Below are positions 53,566 to 64,000 of a stretch of 64,000 nucleotides of DNA, piece by piece (position 1 is the stretch's first letter; the number at the start of each line of letters is the position of its first letter). Location: contig CAXHUL010000250.1 of assembly GCA_964019695.1 (NCBI GenBank), positions 62,001-126,000 of the forward strand, in the 5' to 3' direction. The notes under the pieces are model-generated. The model did not search any database and was not told where the DNA came from. It saw only the letters and a program-made list of their open reading frames with translations. This DNA comes from Loripinus fragilis. Lineage: Eukaryota > Mollusca > Bivalvia > Lucinida > Lucinidae. Both the position numbers and the translations under genes were made by a program.

Positions 53566-53700
53566 GTAGGTATATGTGTTATTGAGAAATCAATCACTGT
53601 ACACTTTATAGCTGACAGAAGGGTAAGTATATGTGTTATTGAGAAATCAATTACTGTACACTTTATAGCTAACAGAACGGTAGGTATATGTGTTATAGAG
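53527..53700 (+). repeat. 57-bp exon-plus-donor array, 3 copies, open throughout
   Basis: Copies start at 53527, 53584 and 53641. Each reads EKSITVHFIANRT and then the donor and intron start, which read VGICVI or VSICVI in the same frame. The unit is 19 codons and has no stop, so read-through adds in-frame residues. Donors are GTAGGT, GTAAGT and GTAGGT. The frame stays open to about 53753. Confidence 0.93.
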
Positions 53701-53744
53701 AGATCAACAGTTAGGACACTTTTTCTGAACTTGGATGTAACCAA

Positions 53745-54170
53745 AAGTAAGTGAGTATGATCAGGAAATACCACAATCACACACTGCAGACCAACCCAAG
53801 GCACAGTGAGGAAAAGCCACTGAATATTTATAATAACAATACATCTGAAAGACAATTAAAGCAAAGCAACCAGCTTTCTCTTCCTCTTCAAGATGATTGC
53901 AAAACTAGAATGGACACAAAGTAATGCATAACAAAACAAATACAAACACAGAACTCCCACAAACAATGGGAAGTACATTAAACAATAGATCAACAATAAC
54001 AGAACCACCGCCTTAGAACGGACAGCAGCCTAAGCCACCAGGGGGCTTAAATGCATTTTACTAGCTCTAAATCTTGGCCCTAGATTCTGTTGTTGTTAAA
54101 ACATAAAATTGTATAGCTCCCATGGAGGCTTCCTAACTAATGCAATGTACCATCACTTAGAAACAACCAA
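53745..54170. repeat. Dispersed repeat D, copy 2
   Basis: GTAAGTGAGTATGATCAGGA, AAACTAGAATGGACACAAAG, GAACCACCGCCTTAGAAC, GGGGGCTTAAATGCATTTTA, as in 36935-37260. It starts right after the 57-bp exon array. Confidence 0.85.
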
Positions 54171-55086
54171 ATCAAATTAACACATTATGATGATACAAAG
54201 AAAAGGGCTGTTTTGGAATTAAAATATATAGATGAAGTAAAGAGATAAAATTCTAGGCTCTGATGAGCATTTTATCAGTTTTCTGTGGCAAGTTTGATAA
54301 ATTCAGTACTACAGGAGCATGGATGTTAGATTCTATTTGTCATATGACAGTAAAATTACTTTGAAATGACACATTTTTTTTGTTTGAAACCTTCAAGATT
54401 TTACCAAATATGAGACGCTATTATGGACATTTTTACATAATGTTATGGCACATCAAATCATTATGAGTTTGTAAGAAGACAAGGAGCAGTTCATAGACAC
54501 TGTAGCCTGCCCTTCATATTCTATATCCATAACGACACTTTCAGGAGAGGGTAAAACTAATACCCAAAATTTCCCTGATGATGTATCTCTTAAATAGATC
54601 AGTGAGAAAAATAACACCAATACTGCCATTATTAAGGTGCCTTAATCACAGATCAGTGAAAACAAATCAGAAGACATCATCCTGAAAAAAGGTCTTTGTA
54701 AGACCGAAACACATCAACATAAAATAATTTGTCAACCTAACCACTAATGATTGTTGGTTATGTTTTTTCCCTTTTATTAGGAATGTTATGAAATGTGTTA
54801 TTATTTTATCAATTTTAACAATTTCAATATGGTCAGTAATCAGGTAAAAGTACTGTAATGTACTGTATACTATACACTGAGTACCTATTGGATAATTGGG
54901 TCTTCAAATATTTCAGAATTCCCAGTAAAATTTACAGATAACCCATTCCTTCATGAATATTCGTCCTAGGCTCCACCCACTATGAATGATTATATAAATA
55001 ATTTCTAATGTTGCTACATAGAACAAAGAAATCATTTGCTATGTGCACTAGTGTAGGATCATATCTAATCATAATCAAAAGGTACT
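54171..55086. other. Intronic or intergenic, nothing recognised
   Basis: No exon resembling the next DLEC1 domain could be found. Confidence 0.45.
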
Positions 55087-55150
55087 TGGTCACCTCTTTG
55101 CAAAGATGTGGTACTTGATTGTATTGATTCCTGATCTTTGCACCCTTACT
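55087..55150 (-). repeat. Dispersed 'RNRYNQV' repeat fragment
   Basis: GGTACTTGATTGTATTGATT and CCTGATCTTTGCACCCTTAC. Confidence 0.7.
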
Positions 55151-55795
55151 TACTTTACACACCTATTAGTCTTCATGCAATATCTTATCCTTTTTAAGTG
55201 TAAAATGTATCTATATAAGTATACATGTTTTTGTGGGGAGATTAATTAACTTTGTTAATAGGCCACTGGCTGGATATGGTTTACCTCCCCCCCCAGGGGG
55301 AATTTTGTAGACCATATTTTTCTTGAAGCCCAATGTCTTGCGAGGATTTTGCAACATGTTAGCCCTCTGACAATGGCAGCGTTAAGCTGTAACAGCCTGT
55401 TACATACGTTACCCTACAAAATATTTTATAATTAAAATTCTTTTTAAGACGTCAGAAAAGTGCAAAAGATAAGGTAAGATTTCCAAATTGGTTATATTTT
55501 CTAAATGAGCTTTTACTGAGCCACATATAATGACATTTGAAAACAAATATAATCACCCCCGATGTAGTGTATGTTACTTTTTTTCACTGAACCCCCTTTT
55601 AAATGATAAATGCATCTAATATAGTTTGTCTTAAATTTTAATGAAACCAGTTTATGTTCATTAATTTGGCATAACATTAAAGATCTTTTATTCACCTTTT
55701 CAAAACTGCAAACATTACGTTTCTATCTTATATACTTTTTGAGTTATTAGATGATGAACAAGGTACCCCCATATCACAGAAAAATGTAAAATGTA

Positions 55796-56450
55796 ATTCT
55801 CCAGACCTCACGCTGGCTATAGACCCCTCTTCCCCCCAGGGGGAATATCGTACACTATAATTTCCAGATACTACATTATATAAGCCACATAATGAAATAT
55901 GTTAGCCCTCTGAGAGTGGCAGCGTTAGCGGGTAACATCATGTTACGTACGTTACCCGCAAAATAACATTAAATTTTCCTGATAATGTCTCCAACATGAC
56001 ATATTCACACATTTTTTTTGAAGTCTGGCACAGGTTTAAGAACTTCTTATAGCACAGTAACCTAATTTTAGCATTTATTTTATAAATGTCTTGAGTTTTT
56101 GCCGTTGTATATGTTACTTAGTGTTTCATGTGTTATTTCCAAGTATCAGTATGGCAGTTATTGACTATACATGTATTACATCCATCAGTGATTATAGTAA
56201 ATCTATAAGGCTGCAATTCAAATGAATTAAAGTTCCTTATTATGGTGTCTTACACTATTTTACAGCCCAGGTTACATACGTTACTCTCTGAATACCATTA
56301 AACATTCAAGATATGGTCTCCAACACGACCTGCTTGTACCCATTTGCATGCTGGCACAGGTCCATGTACTTCTTTTAACTCTGGCTCATTTGCTGAGGAA
56401 GTAACTCAAAACATAAACTACCATAAACACTCTTTTCTTTTATAGAGACA
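55796..56450 (+). repeat. Left long inverted arm (B)
   Basis: Begins CTGGCTATAGACCCCTC and runs through GTTAGCCCTCTGAGAGTGGC, GTTACGTACGTTACCC, CCGTTGTATATGTTACTTAG, ATTGACTATACATGTATTAC and TTGCATGCTGGCACAGGTCC. Confidence 0.85.
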
Positions 56451-57053
56451 TCAAATATAGTTGACATAATACTCATGGAAAGTGTGTAACATTCAGTGCA
56501 ATGTGCGAGTAACAACTTAAAAGATCAAAGAAACCCCATCAGGTAGAAGTTCTAGAGCAAATCTTCAAATATTATCCAAGGGTTTTAAAGAATTTTCCTA
56601 TACAGCTTATTACTCCTCTATCAGATTTATCTTGCAAGGATTTTGAATTATGCTAGCACTCAGGTAATGGCACCATTACCCTGTAGAAGCCAATTATATA
56701 TATTACCCATCAACATCTTTGATAATTTTAGTAAATGACATGACTTCTGAAAAGTGCAAACCATACGGTAAGATTTCCAAATTGGCTATATCATCCAAGT
56801 ACCGGTAAGCTAGTTTTGCATCACAATAAGGACCTTTTAATACAAATATGCACCCCAAAATGTTACGTATATTACTTTTTTTTCATTATTCCTATATAAA
56901 TGATTGATTAAACTAATATTGTTTGATATTTTTTAATGTGAATGTGCTCATTTTGTATTAAAGAATGTTTATGTACCTTTTGGAAACTGCAAATATATGT
57001 TTCTATCTTTTATAAGGTTCGAGTTGTTGACTTTTGAACAGGGTAACCCCATA

Positions 57054-58330
57054 TCACACAAAATGTGAAATATAATTCTGTGGCTCTTTTGTTAGGGTAC
57101 AATCAAGTTCTCTTTCACCCAGAGATACTCGATTTCCTTCCCATTTATTTTCCACACATTTTGTCCATATCTGGAAAGCCTCACTTGTTTTCATGGGAAA
57201 GACTTGATATTTCAATCTTTGTATGTACATCTTAAGGACAGAAAAGCAGGGTGAAGGTAAGCTCATGTTCATGGCATTTGAAATAGTCAGTATATGTGTA
57301 TGGCTTTGGTACTTTTTTAGAAACATGTCGTATTGCAGCTTATTTACAATTACATAAATAGCACATGAAAGGGCTTCATATCACTGATGAGTGCCTAGAG
57401 CAATTCTTTATTTGTTTTCCTACCCTTCTTAGAATGTTGATGAACTAGTGGGGGAGGGGTTCTCTATCAGTTTGATAGGAATAACCTTTCCGTAGTACTA
57501 ACACATTGGCACATTGGTAGTGTCACAATCTGTTAAACATTGTATTACTGTTAATCTCTTCCCCCATATTCTGCCCAATGCTGTTGACATTCAGAAGGTG
57601 CACTTTTTGTTGCATACACCATTGTTGAACAAAACACCCAGGTTATCCTCTGCGAGAATGTTTGTAAGACTGTATAGACTGCTGCTTATACATTGTATTT
57701 ATGTATCAGTGACAAAACCAACATGCCCTGCCTTTAGTGCCTGGTACCATCAGATCACTAAAGGTGACAGGAAAAGCTATTATGCTCTGTAAATACGGCA
57801 TTAACATCGATGTTATGTGCAGCACTACATGGCCAATCTAATGTTGGTTCAATGTGTGATTGCAAGCCATGCGGAAGTTTGACATGTCAGATTTGGTGGA
57901 AATTTTATCAGGAGTTGACAGTGACCATGGTACAGGTCCCAGAAGGAACGACAGTGTCAACTAAAGGTCAACATTATGTCCAATAGAAAGGTCATGCTTA
58001 CCAAAGATGCTCCTTTAAGCTCTCATCTGGCTGTTTACGTTTTGTAAATTGGGCAATTTCTTCTTGCTTGACCTCGCAAGCCTCAAAACTTTATTAGCTT
58101 GTAGCATTTTATGGGGGATGTGATGTGAAAGACAGATTTCTTTTACTAAAAGTTAGTCAATGAAGTCTGCAACAGCCTACCTGCCAATGTCACCAGCCTC
58201 AATAAGATCCTTAGCTATGCCAGGCTTAGCAGGCACACCAAAAGACAAAAAGTACAGTTCATTGCCTTCAAAACTAGAACTAAAAGGATTGGTGAAGCCT
58301 GAAACTGCCTCTAGTACTCATTCTACTTTG
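57054..58330 (-). pseudogene. Eroded minus-strand coding region inside the long-inverted-repeat element
   Basis: Translating the minus strand from about 58320 gives LEAVSGFTNPFSSSFEGNEL, YFLSFGVPAKPGIAKDLIEA and GDIGR, a stop, then AVADFID, a protein-like stretch with balanced composition. Further down, open pieces continue with stops. The segment at 57054-57326 (MFLKKYQSHTHILTISNAMN and on) is open for 90 codons. I do not recognise the family with certainty. It may be an accessory protein of the element. Confidence 0.5.
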
Positions 58331-58879
58331 CATCTAAGCATATTGAATATTTCATTTCAGTGCATTGAAGAGTTGTTTCAATATATTGAGCTCTGATGTG
58401 ATGAGTAATACACCATTCCATCTGTAGTACGAAGCGTAGACCTAGTTGCTGAAGCCTATAATACCTCTTTATTGTTTGCCTGATAGTTATGTCAAAAGCA
58501 TTTCTCAAGCAAAGAACCAATGGTTGTGACACACTAAACCCATTTTGTTCGAGAAGTTCTTTGCATCTGCAATGTGTTTAAAATTTATGAGTGTAATCAG
58601 TTACACAGGTACATATTGTGCGTATTTGTTGTGATCCTTTGCAATGAACATTGGGAACAAGGCATACAGATAGAGATGACACGCAATTCAAAGTTGTTTT
58701 CCTGTTAGCCCTAATCAGTGTCAACACCATCTGAATCATATCCATTTACCATGCCCAGAACTGAGCTGTTTCAAAGTGACTGTCTTTCAGAACTTCTGAT
58801 TTCAATGCATGGTATCTATACTGTTTATGTGAGCAAACAGCGAAGGTTGATAGATCACATTATATTATTAGTTTAAGTC

Positions 58880-59640
58880 ACCATAAATTAAGAAGGAATT
58901 TCAAGTTATTTCAGCCTAAATCTTCTAAAATCTCTGACAGACTTTATACATGTATAGTCAACAACTTCTATACAGATATGCAGAATAACTTACGTATCAT
59001 TTGGTAACACACATAACAGTTAAAGCTCAAGGCATTTATTAAATGAACACTTAAAATAGGTAAACCTTGCTAAAAGAAGTACATAAACCTGTGCAAGCAT
59101 GCAAATAAGTATAAACAGGGCTTGTTAGAGACATTAACTTAAATGTTTAATGCTATTTCGAAGGTAACATACATAACATGACCTGAAAAATAGTGTAAGC
59201 GACCATAATAAAGAAGTTTAAATCATTTTAGTAGCAGTCTTATAGATTTACTATATTCTGTGACAGATGTATTTGCACGTATAGTCAATAAATACCATAC
59301 TGATACTCGGAAATAACGCAGGAAACACTAAGTAACGTATACAACGGTAATTACTCAAGACATTTATAAAATTAATACTAAAAATATGTTATTGTGTTAT
59401 AAGAAGGTCATAAACCTGTGTTAGCATGCAAATATGTACGAACATGTCATGGTTAAGACATTATCAGGGATGTTTAATGCTAATTTGGGGGGTAACATAT
59501 ATAACGTGCTGTTACTCGTTAACGCTGCCACTCTCAGAGGGCTAACATATTTTATTTTGTGTCTTATATAATGTAGTTTCAGAAAATCATAGTGTACAAA
59601 ATTCCCCCTGGGGGGGGAGGGGGGTCTATAACCAGCTCAA
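58880..59640 (-). repeat. Right long inverted arm (B')
   Basis: Inverse of the left arm: GTTAGCATGCAAATATGTAC, ATAGATTTACTATATTCTG, CACTAAGTAACGTATACAAC, GCTGCCACTCTCAGAGGGCT, then CCCCCTGGGGGGGGAGGGG and TATAACCAGC. An extra copy of the AACCTGTGCAAGCATGCAAA block lies at about 59085. Confidence 0.85.
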
Positions 59641-59645
59641 GGCCT

Positions 59646-61795
59646 ATAAACTAAATGCAAGCTATATTCATACTATGTATGTTTAATGCTTAATAAATTT
59701 ATGTTATGTTCTGTTATATTTCCATAATCAAACAGAGTAGATCCTGATTAGACAGCTCTTTCTGGGTCTGCTCTGTTTGCAAAAGTGTTAAAAGGCGTTT
59801 CTATGAGGTAAAGGGTCAAACACTTTATACCTTATCTTTGGAGTATTCTATGATGTGATTTCTTTAAAAAAAAGTTGTCACTATCTGGCAAAGAGTTCAG
59901 CCTTTTTCATGTTATTAATAGACTAGTACAAATAAGGATGAAACTAATGACTATCGACTAATGACTAAAACCCTAACTCACTGTGTATAATAGTGTACAC
60001 CGTGACACTAATTATACCGAAGCGGAAGATGAATCTAAACATAAAAAGCGACAGCTACGTGCTACAACCTTTATATTATAGTGACTAACAAACATGACTC
60101 GTAGGCATGTTTTAACGGGTTCGAGCTTCATGACGGACACTATTTAGACTGCTTTATATCCATACTGATAGGGATTTAAACGAACAGCTATTATTAAAGG
60201 ATAGTGTTCTCTATCCACTTTAGTTTGAGCGACTGCGTGATTGACCAACTGTTAATGACAGGTCGACACTATCGATGTTAGTTCGATCGCCATTCGACTA
60301 AAAGTGGATGGATATGCACCCTAAGTTTACCTTCCCAATGAGAGCTAGAGACTAACTTTCGTAGGTACTGTTGGGTAATGTAAAACGTGTTGCAGTACAG
60401 ATTATGCTCTGAGTATCTACCTTCTTTCTGGAGGAAAATGTGCTGTTCCAAAACCATCTGTCCGTTCCTGATAGACCAACTCATGATGTAGCATGGGGTG
60501 CAACGTTTGTGTGTTAGGAGTTTATGTTTTCGTTTTATTAAAATTAAATAAAATTAAATTCGTTTGGATAGGTCTTGTTATATATTTCCTAGTGAACGAT
60601 TTGTAGACTTTTTGGTCTTTGTAACTCAGGTAAAACGTATACAAATGTATCAATATATGTCTGAACTATTAGACGCCCAGAAAACTGCATATTGAAGTCT
60701 TCAGAGCATCACACATATTTCAGTCGAGATTCCAAGATACTAGTAATGTAACATAGCAGTCTCCACATCGTGCATTAGTTAATATATATGACAACATCTA
60801 CCCATTCAAAAATATGCAAAAAAGCAAAAGGTTGACCACTAAATCACAATATGCTGCGCCCCATGATAAGCAACATGTTTTAGTCTATCGGAGCCTTTAA
60901 ATGAAGCTACCAATAGACAGACAAGTGTCCAGGTTTATGATATGTCACATTGGTTTGTTTCTATGAGTTTGTTCTCTTTGTAATTGAAAACATCGACTTT
61001 CTGAACAACTCGTAAAAATCGAAATAGGATAGAGGGGTAAATTTACACATTAGGCTTCTGGATAAATTCAAAAGGATGAAACCCAAGAAGACCCTGTCCT
61101 TTCTGTTATTACTATTACAGCTCAACCAATAAGGCGGCGATCACGAACGCTCTGATTGTCCAAAACAACGGCTTCGGTCGTAAAATCATGATTGTAAAAC
61201 GCATTTCTGCGATCGAAAAAGTCGGTTTGGGCAATGGGAAATGCAGTTTTATTTAAGCAAAACAAAAGTCGTTCATGGATCACCAATTAACTGGTGTGTT
61301 TATCAAAAGTAGAATGTTGACAGAAGTGCGACCCGAGTGTGAGTGACAAGCCAGCACACAACTCGACTATCACGATTACTTTTCTCCTATTGTGGCGGCA
61401 GAGGGTTCCAATAACTCGGAAAAAGTTTAATATATGAAATACCATACTTAATGATTGCATAACAATATCATACACTTATTCAGATGTTAGATAATTAGCG
61501 AAATTTAATACAGTATAATATATTGAGGGGCAACAAGTTATATTTTCTAAAAAATAATGTACGATCATTTTTGTCTTAGCAAACAATATAGACACTGATC
61601 AAATGCCACATCTGGGTCTGCACTGTTTGCCAAAATACTGCTCCTAAAGCCAATAGTAGACAAAGGGTTAATAATGTATGCGCATAATCTGGTCGCTTTC
61701 ACTCAAACCAATTAAGTGAGCAAAGAGCTATTCCTACAAAACTAAACGTGAGAGCAAGGTGTGTTCGAAATGTCATATCATGTGTCTGGTAAAAA
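59646..61795. other. No gene recognised
   Basis: Includes short TTTGCAAACAG/CTGTTTGC inverted motifs (59740-59790, 61590-61635) of the same kind as at 63159-63245. Nothing else was identified. Confidence 0.45.
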
Positions 61796-61796
61796 A

Positions 61797-61880
61797 GTGA
61801 GTATGACCAGGAAGTGATAAAACCATAGACCACATGCCAACCGGCCACCGTGGGATAAACACAGACCACTGACAGCTACA
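61797..61880. repeat. Dispersed repeat D fragment, copy 3
   Basis: GTGAGTATGACCAGGAAGTG, then a CATGCCAACCGGCCACCGTG-type sequence related to 36935 and 53745. Confidence 0.6.
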
Positions 61881-61958
61881 CGACAACATACTGCATTTTA
61901 ATGAAATGTTTAGGGAAATCCTTTTAGAGGTAGGTGACCTCACTCCGGAAGGTGTGCA

Positions 61959-62019
<61 letters not shown>
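61959..62019. repeat. GT/AC microsatellite
   Basis: About 30 GT dinucleotides. The cysteine-valine and threonine-histidine open frames over it are artefacts. Confidence 0.97.
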
Positions 62020-62021
<2 letters not shown>

Positions 62022-62343
62022 TCCTATCAACAACTTAGGTAAAATGGAGCCAGTGCTATGGCTTAAAGTCGCATCTGACAAACTGAAGAAGCTGGATAAC
62101 CGTAGTTGAATGGAAGGCAAAGATTCAACCTCTATAACCGATAATTCGATAATCTCAGCGATTTCTAAGGTCAGTCTAAGTCTGGGTTCTCAATCCCAAC
62201 CCCCTCCCCTTCCCCTACCAACAAACACACGCACGCACATGTTTGTGTGCATCTCCATACCCAACATATCAACGAAAATCATTTACAACCACATCACTCC
62301 GCCTGGCATATAAAAAGTATCTGCATAAAAAGTATCGGCGTAT

Positions 62344-62757
62344 GTGATTGTGTTTGTGCGTGCACTGGGTTTCCTTTGTTTAAACTTGACTTTTCCAATG
62401 GAGACCAGGGCTGTTGTATACAAGGCACTATTTGGGCCCAGGTTTCGGGTGTGCAGAGACTGTTTTAAGTCCCTGTCTAATGGACGCAGTTATGAAAGGT
62501 TTGAAGGTGCGGGGAAGACTGCTCTGACATGGGAATGTGATATCTCGTACAACCAGCATCGTGTTCGTGAAGTGGGATCTCAGCTGTTCAGAGCTGCAGG
62601 AAATCCCGAAAGAGGCTTCTCTAACCTTATTTACATTGCCTTTATAACACCCTGGCTACCAGTTATCAAATGGGTGCATGCCAGGGCAAGTTGGGGTCCC
62701 GCCCATATTGGTGTCGCCGTTCGAGTGCTTATTTGGACGGTTTCAGCTTTGGCTTGA
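62344..62757 (+). other. 137-codon open frame of unknown nature
   Basis: An open frame from METRAVVYKALFGPRFRVCR through CDISYNQHRVREVGSQLFRA, in a locally GC-richer stretch than its surroundings. No family, domain or clear splice borders were recognised, so it may be chance or an exon of an unknown transcript. Confidence 0.2.
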
Positions 62758-62924
62758 TTTGGGGTTTTGGCTGAATATGTTATTGCGGAGACGTTTGCGG
62801 GTTGAAGCACAAATACACTGGCCTTTGTGCTTTGGCCGAGCCAGGTGGTGGTATATATTTCCCTAGGGACTTCTCGTAACTTGAATAGTTTTAACTGCAG
62901 ATCGATATAACCAAGAGCAGTATC

Positions 62925-63070
62925 TGAAGGGCCACTGGTTCGAGACTCACCGGGACCAATGTGTTGTGTCCTTTAAGAATACACTTTATATGTTCTGCTT
63001 AGAGCTGGTTCCACCCAGAAATTCAGGAAACGTCCCGATAGGACTGAAAGATTGTTGACTGATGCGCTAG
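62925..63070 (+). mobile_element. SINE copy 7, 5' truncated and diverged
   Basis: CTGGTTCGAGACTCACCGGG, TGTGTTGTGTCCTTTAAGAA, GCTGGTTCCACCCAGAAA, GAAAGATTGTTGACTGATGC. Confidence 0.75.
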
Positions 63071-63158
63071 CCTTCAGCGCAGGCAAAAGGTACATTTCGT
63101 CATTATTTGAACACAGTCAGTCAGCCTAATAATGCCTAGCACCCATATAAAGGAATTT

Positions 63159-63245
63159 GACAAACAGTGCAGATCCAACGTAGACACAAGGCAGGTGGTG
63201 AATGAAACAAAAGTCTGATAAGGGTCTACACTGTTTGCTTAAATG
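63159..63245. mobile_element. Short MITE with CAAACAGTGCAGA ends
   Basis: TTTGACAAACAGTGCAGATC and GGGTCTACACTGTTTGCTTA are inverted, about 85 bp apart. Confidence 0.65.
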
Positions 63246-63432
63246 ATACAGCAATTTCTGTAAAAGGATAAATATCACTGCCATTACATATAAAAACACT
63301 AAACTCCCTATAATAACAGATCGATCCGTCGGTTTAAACGGATTGAAGGCTCCAGTACGGATAGATGGATTAACCGATCTACACTGTTCCAGCTAGCCGC
63401 CTTAGTAATTTTTCAATATTGAGTTCACTCAA

Positions 63433-63756
63433 TTTTTTCATACATAGGCTCGAGCCCAGCATCTACTGTTCACCCCAAAAAATATCTGGAATTTCAAACA
63501 CCCCAAAAAAAATATTTGAAATTTTAGCGACCCAAAGAATACCCCCATTCTGTACCTTGTCCTTAAGAAAAGACCCTAAAATGCATAGAAATGACCCCTA
63601 AATGTGGTCCAATTTTGTGATGACCCCCAAAAAATATCCACAAAATCTTTATATCCCAAATTATTATCATTTTTTTCTGAAAACCCCCAAAAATATTGAA
63701 ATTCAAATTTTTGAGCCCAAAAAAATGACCCGAGCCTATGTATGTATGAAAATTTC
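63433..63756. mobile_element. MITE with TTTTTTCATACATAGGCTCG ends
   Basis: TTTTTTCATACATAGGCTCG with AGCCC, and the inverse GACCCGAGCCTATGTATG with TATGAAAA. The interior is purine-skewed, with many CCCCAAAAAATAT-like short repeats. Confidence 0.85.
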
Positions 63757-64000
63757 AGAGTACCTCCCCCTGAGGAGTTCCCACTCTTTAGCAAGAAATT
63801 GATAGCTGCTCTAAGTGAGACAGCGGACTGGAAAAGATGACCGTAAAACTATTTTTAGAACAAATTTTTACCAAATACGGGGTCTCTGGATTCGCAGTCA
63901 AGCATATTGAAGATTGAACCAGCGGTCCCACCAGTGTGTGGTGAAAAACAGGCCTTTTCGACATCCCAAAGTGTTTCTAAATTTATAAAATGTTATTATG

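Larger units (their letters stand above)
55260..59645. mobile_element. Complex long-inverted-repeat element, possibly a new transposon type
   Basis: Segment B (55796-56450) is inverted as B' (about 58880-59640). Shared blocks include AGACCCC...CCCCCAGGGGGAA, GTTAGCCCTCTGAGAGTGGC then AGCGTTA, GCATGC next to AGGT, and TATAGTAAATCTATAAG. Segment A (55260-55795) recurs in the same orientation as A' (about 56620-57080), sharing AAGTGCAAA, GGTAAGATTTCCAAATTGG, and CCCCATATCACA. The motif GTTAC-AT/GTA-C/TGTTAC recurs on both arms. The interior (57.1-58.8 kb) holds broken minus-strand coding sequence. No transposase family could be named. Confidence 0.75.

Noticed and set aside
53421..53855. 144-residue minus-strand frame
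   Set aside because: It is the antisense of the 57-bp exon-end array. The sense strand carries the DLEC1 match.
61773..62120. Open frames rich in Cys-Val or Thr-His
   Set aside because: They are translations of the GT microsatellite.

Overview
The window is AT-rich nuclear DNA from an animal, almost certainly a bivalve mollusc. This is inferred from GT-AG introns of several kb, tRNA-derived SINEs, MITEs at very high density, and blocks of tandem repeats containing GTGACCTTGACC, a repeat style familiar from bivalve genomes. A dreissenid or venerid clam or mussel is plausible, but the sequence does not settle the species.

One host gene is recognisable and it runs on the + strand through most of the window: DLEC1 (CFAP81), an axonemal ASH/MSP-domain protein. 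Seventeen exons were located by conserved peptide blocks and splice signals, at 7.2, 10.1, 22.2, 22.9, 24.6, 26.6, 27.2, 30.8, 33.4, 40.2, 42.8, 43.8, 46.3, 47.4, 49.1, 51.7 and 53.5 kb. From 22154 to 51902, fourteen consecutive exons join in phase without a stop. The first two exons and the last one each carry an apparent single-base disruption. The N-terminal exons should lie left of the window and roughly the last 800 residues right of it. No convincing exon was found after 53.6 kb.

The most unusual feature is inside this gene. At least eight of its exons carry local tandem duplications anchored in the exon, most of them spanning a splice junction. Examples are 17 copies of a 133-bp exon-end-plus-donor unit at 27.3-29.5 kb, 7 copies of a 100-bp unit at 30.8-31.5 kb, 5 copies of a 126-bp acceptor-plus-exon-start unit at 42.3-42.9 kb, and a complete duplicated exon with only 22 nt between the copies at 43.8-44.0 kb. 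The gene is therefore studded with decoy splice sites and possible alternative exons.

The introns are a layered record of mobile elements. They include an element with terminal inverted repeats (TIRs) at 13.47-21.05 kb, filled with ~145-bp repeats carrying nuclear-receptor-type half-sites and interrupted by another TIR element and by a 4.1-kb L1/Tx1-like LINE. They also include a related TIR-plus-satellite element at 34.3-35.7 kb with exact 191-bp periodicity, a degraded mariner at 50.2-51.5 kb, and two hAT-like copies, one of which has grown a 32-bp minisatellite. A Harbinger-like element flanked by TAA lies at 25.5-26.5 kb, a MITE family with a palindromic core occurs about fifteen times, there are several foldback hairpins, and SINEs are scattered throughout. 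A complex long-inverted-repeat element at 55.3-59.6 kb carries recurrent GTTAC-type motifs and remains of a minus-strand coding region. It is the best candidate for an undescribed transposon.

The outer regions (0-6 kb, 59.7-64 kb) hold repeats, a GT microsatellite and no identifiable host gene.
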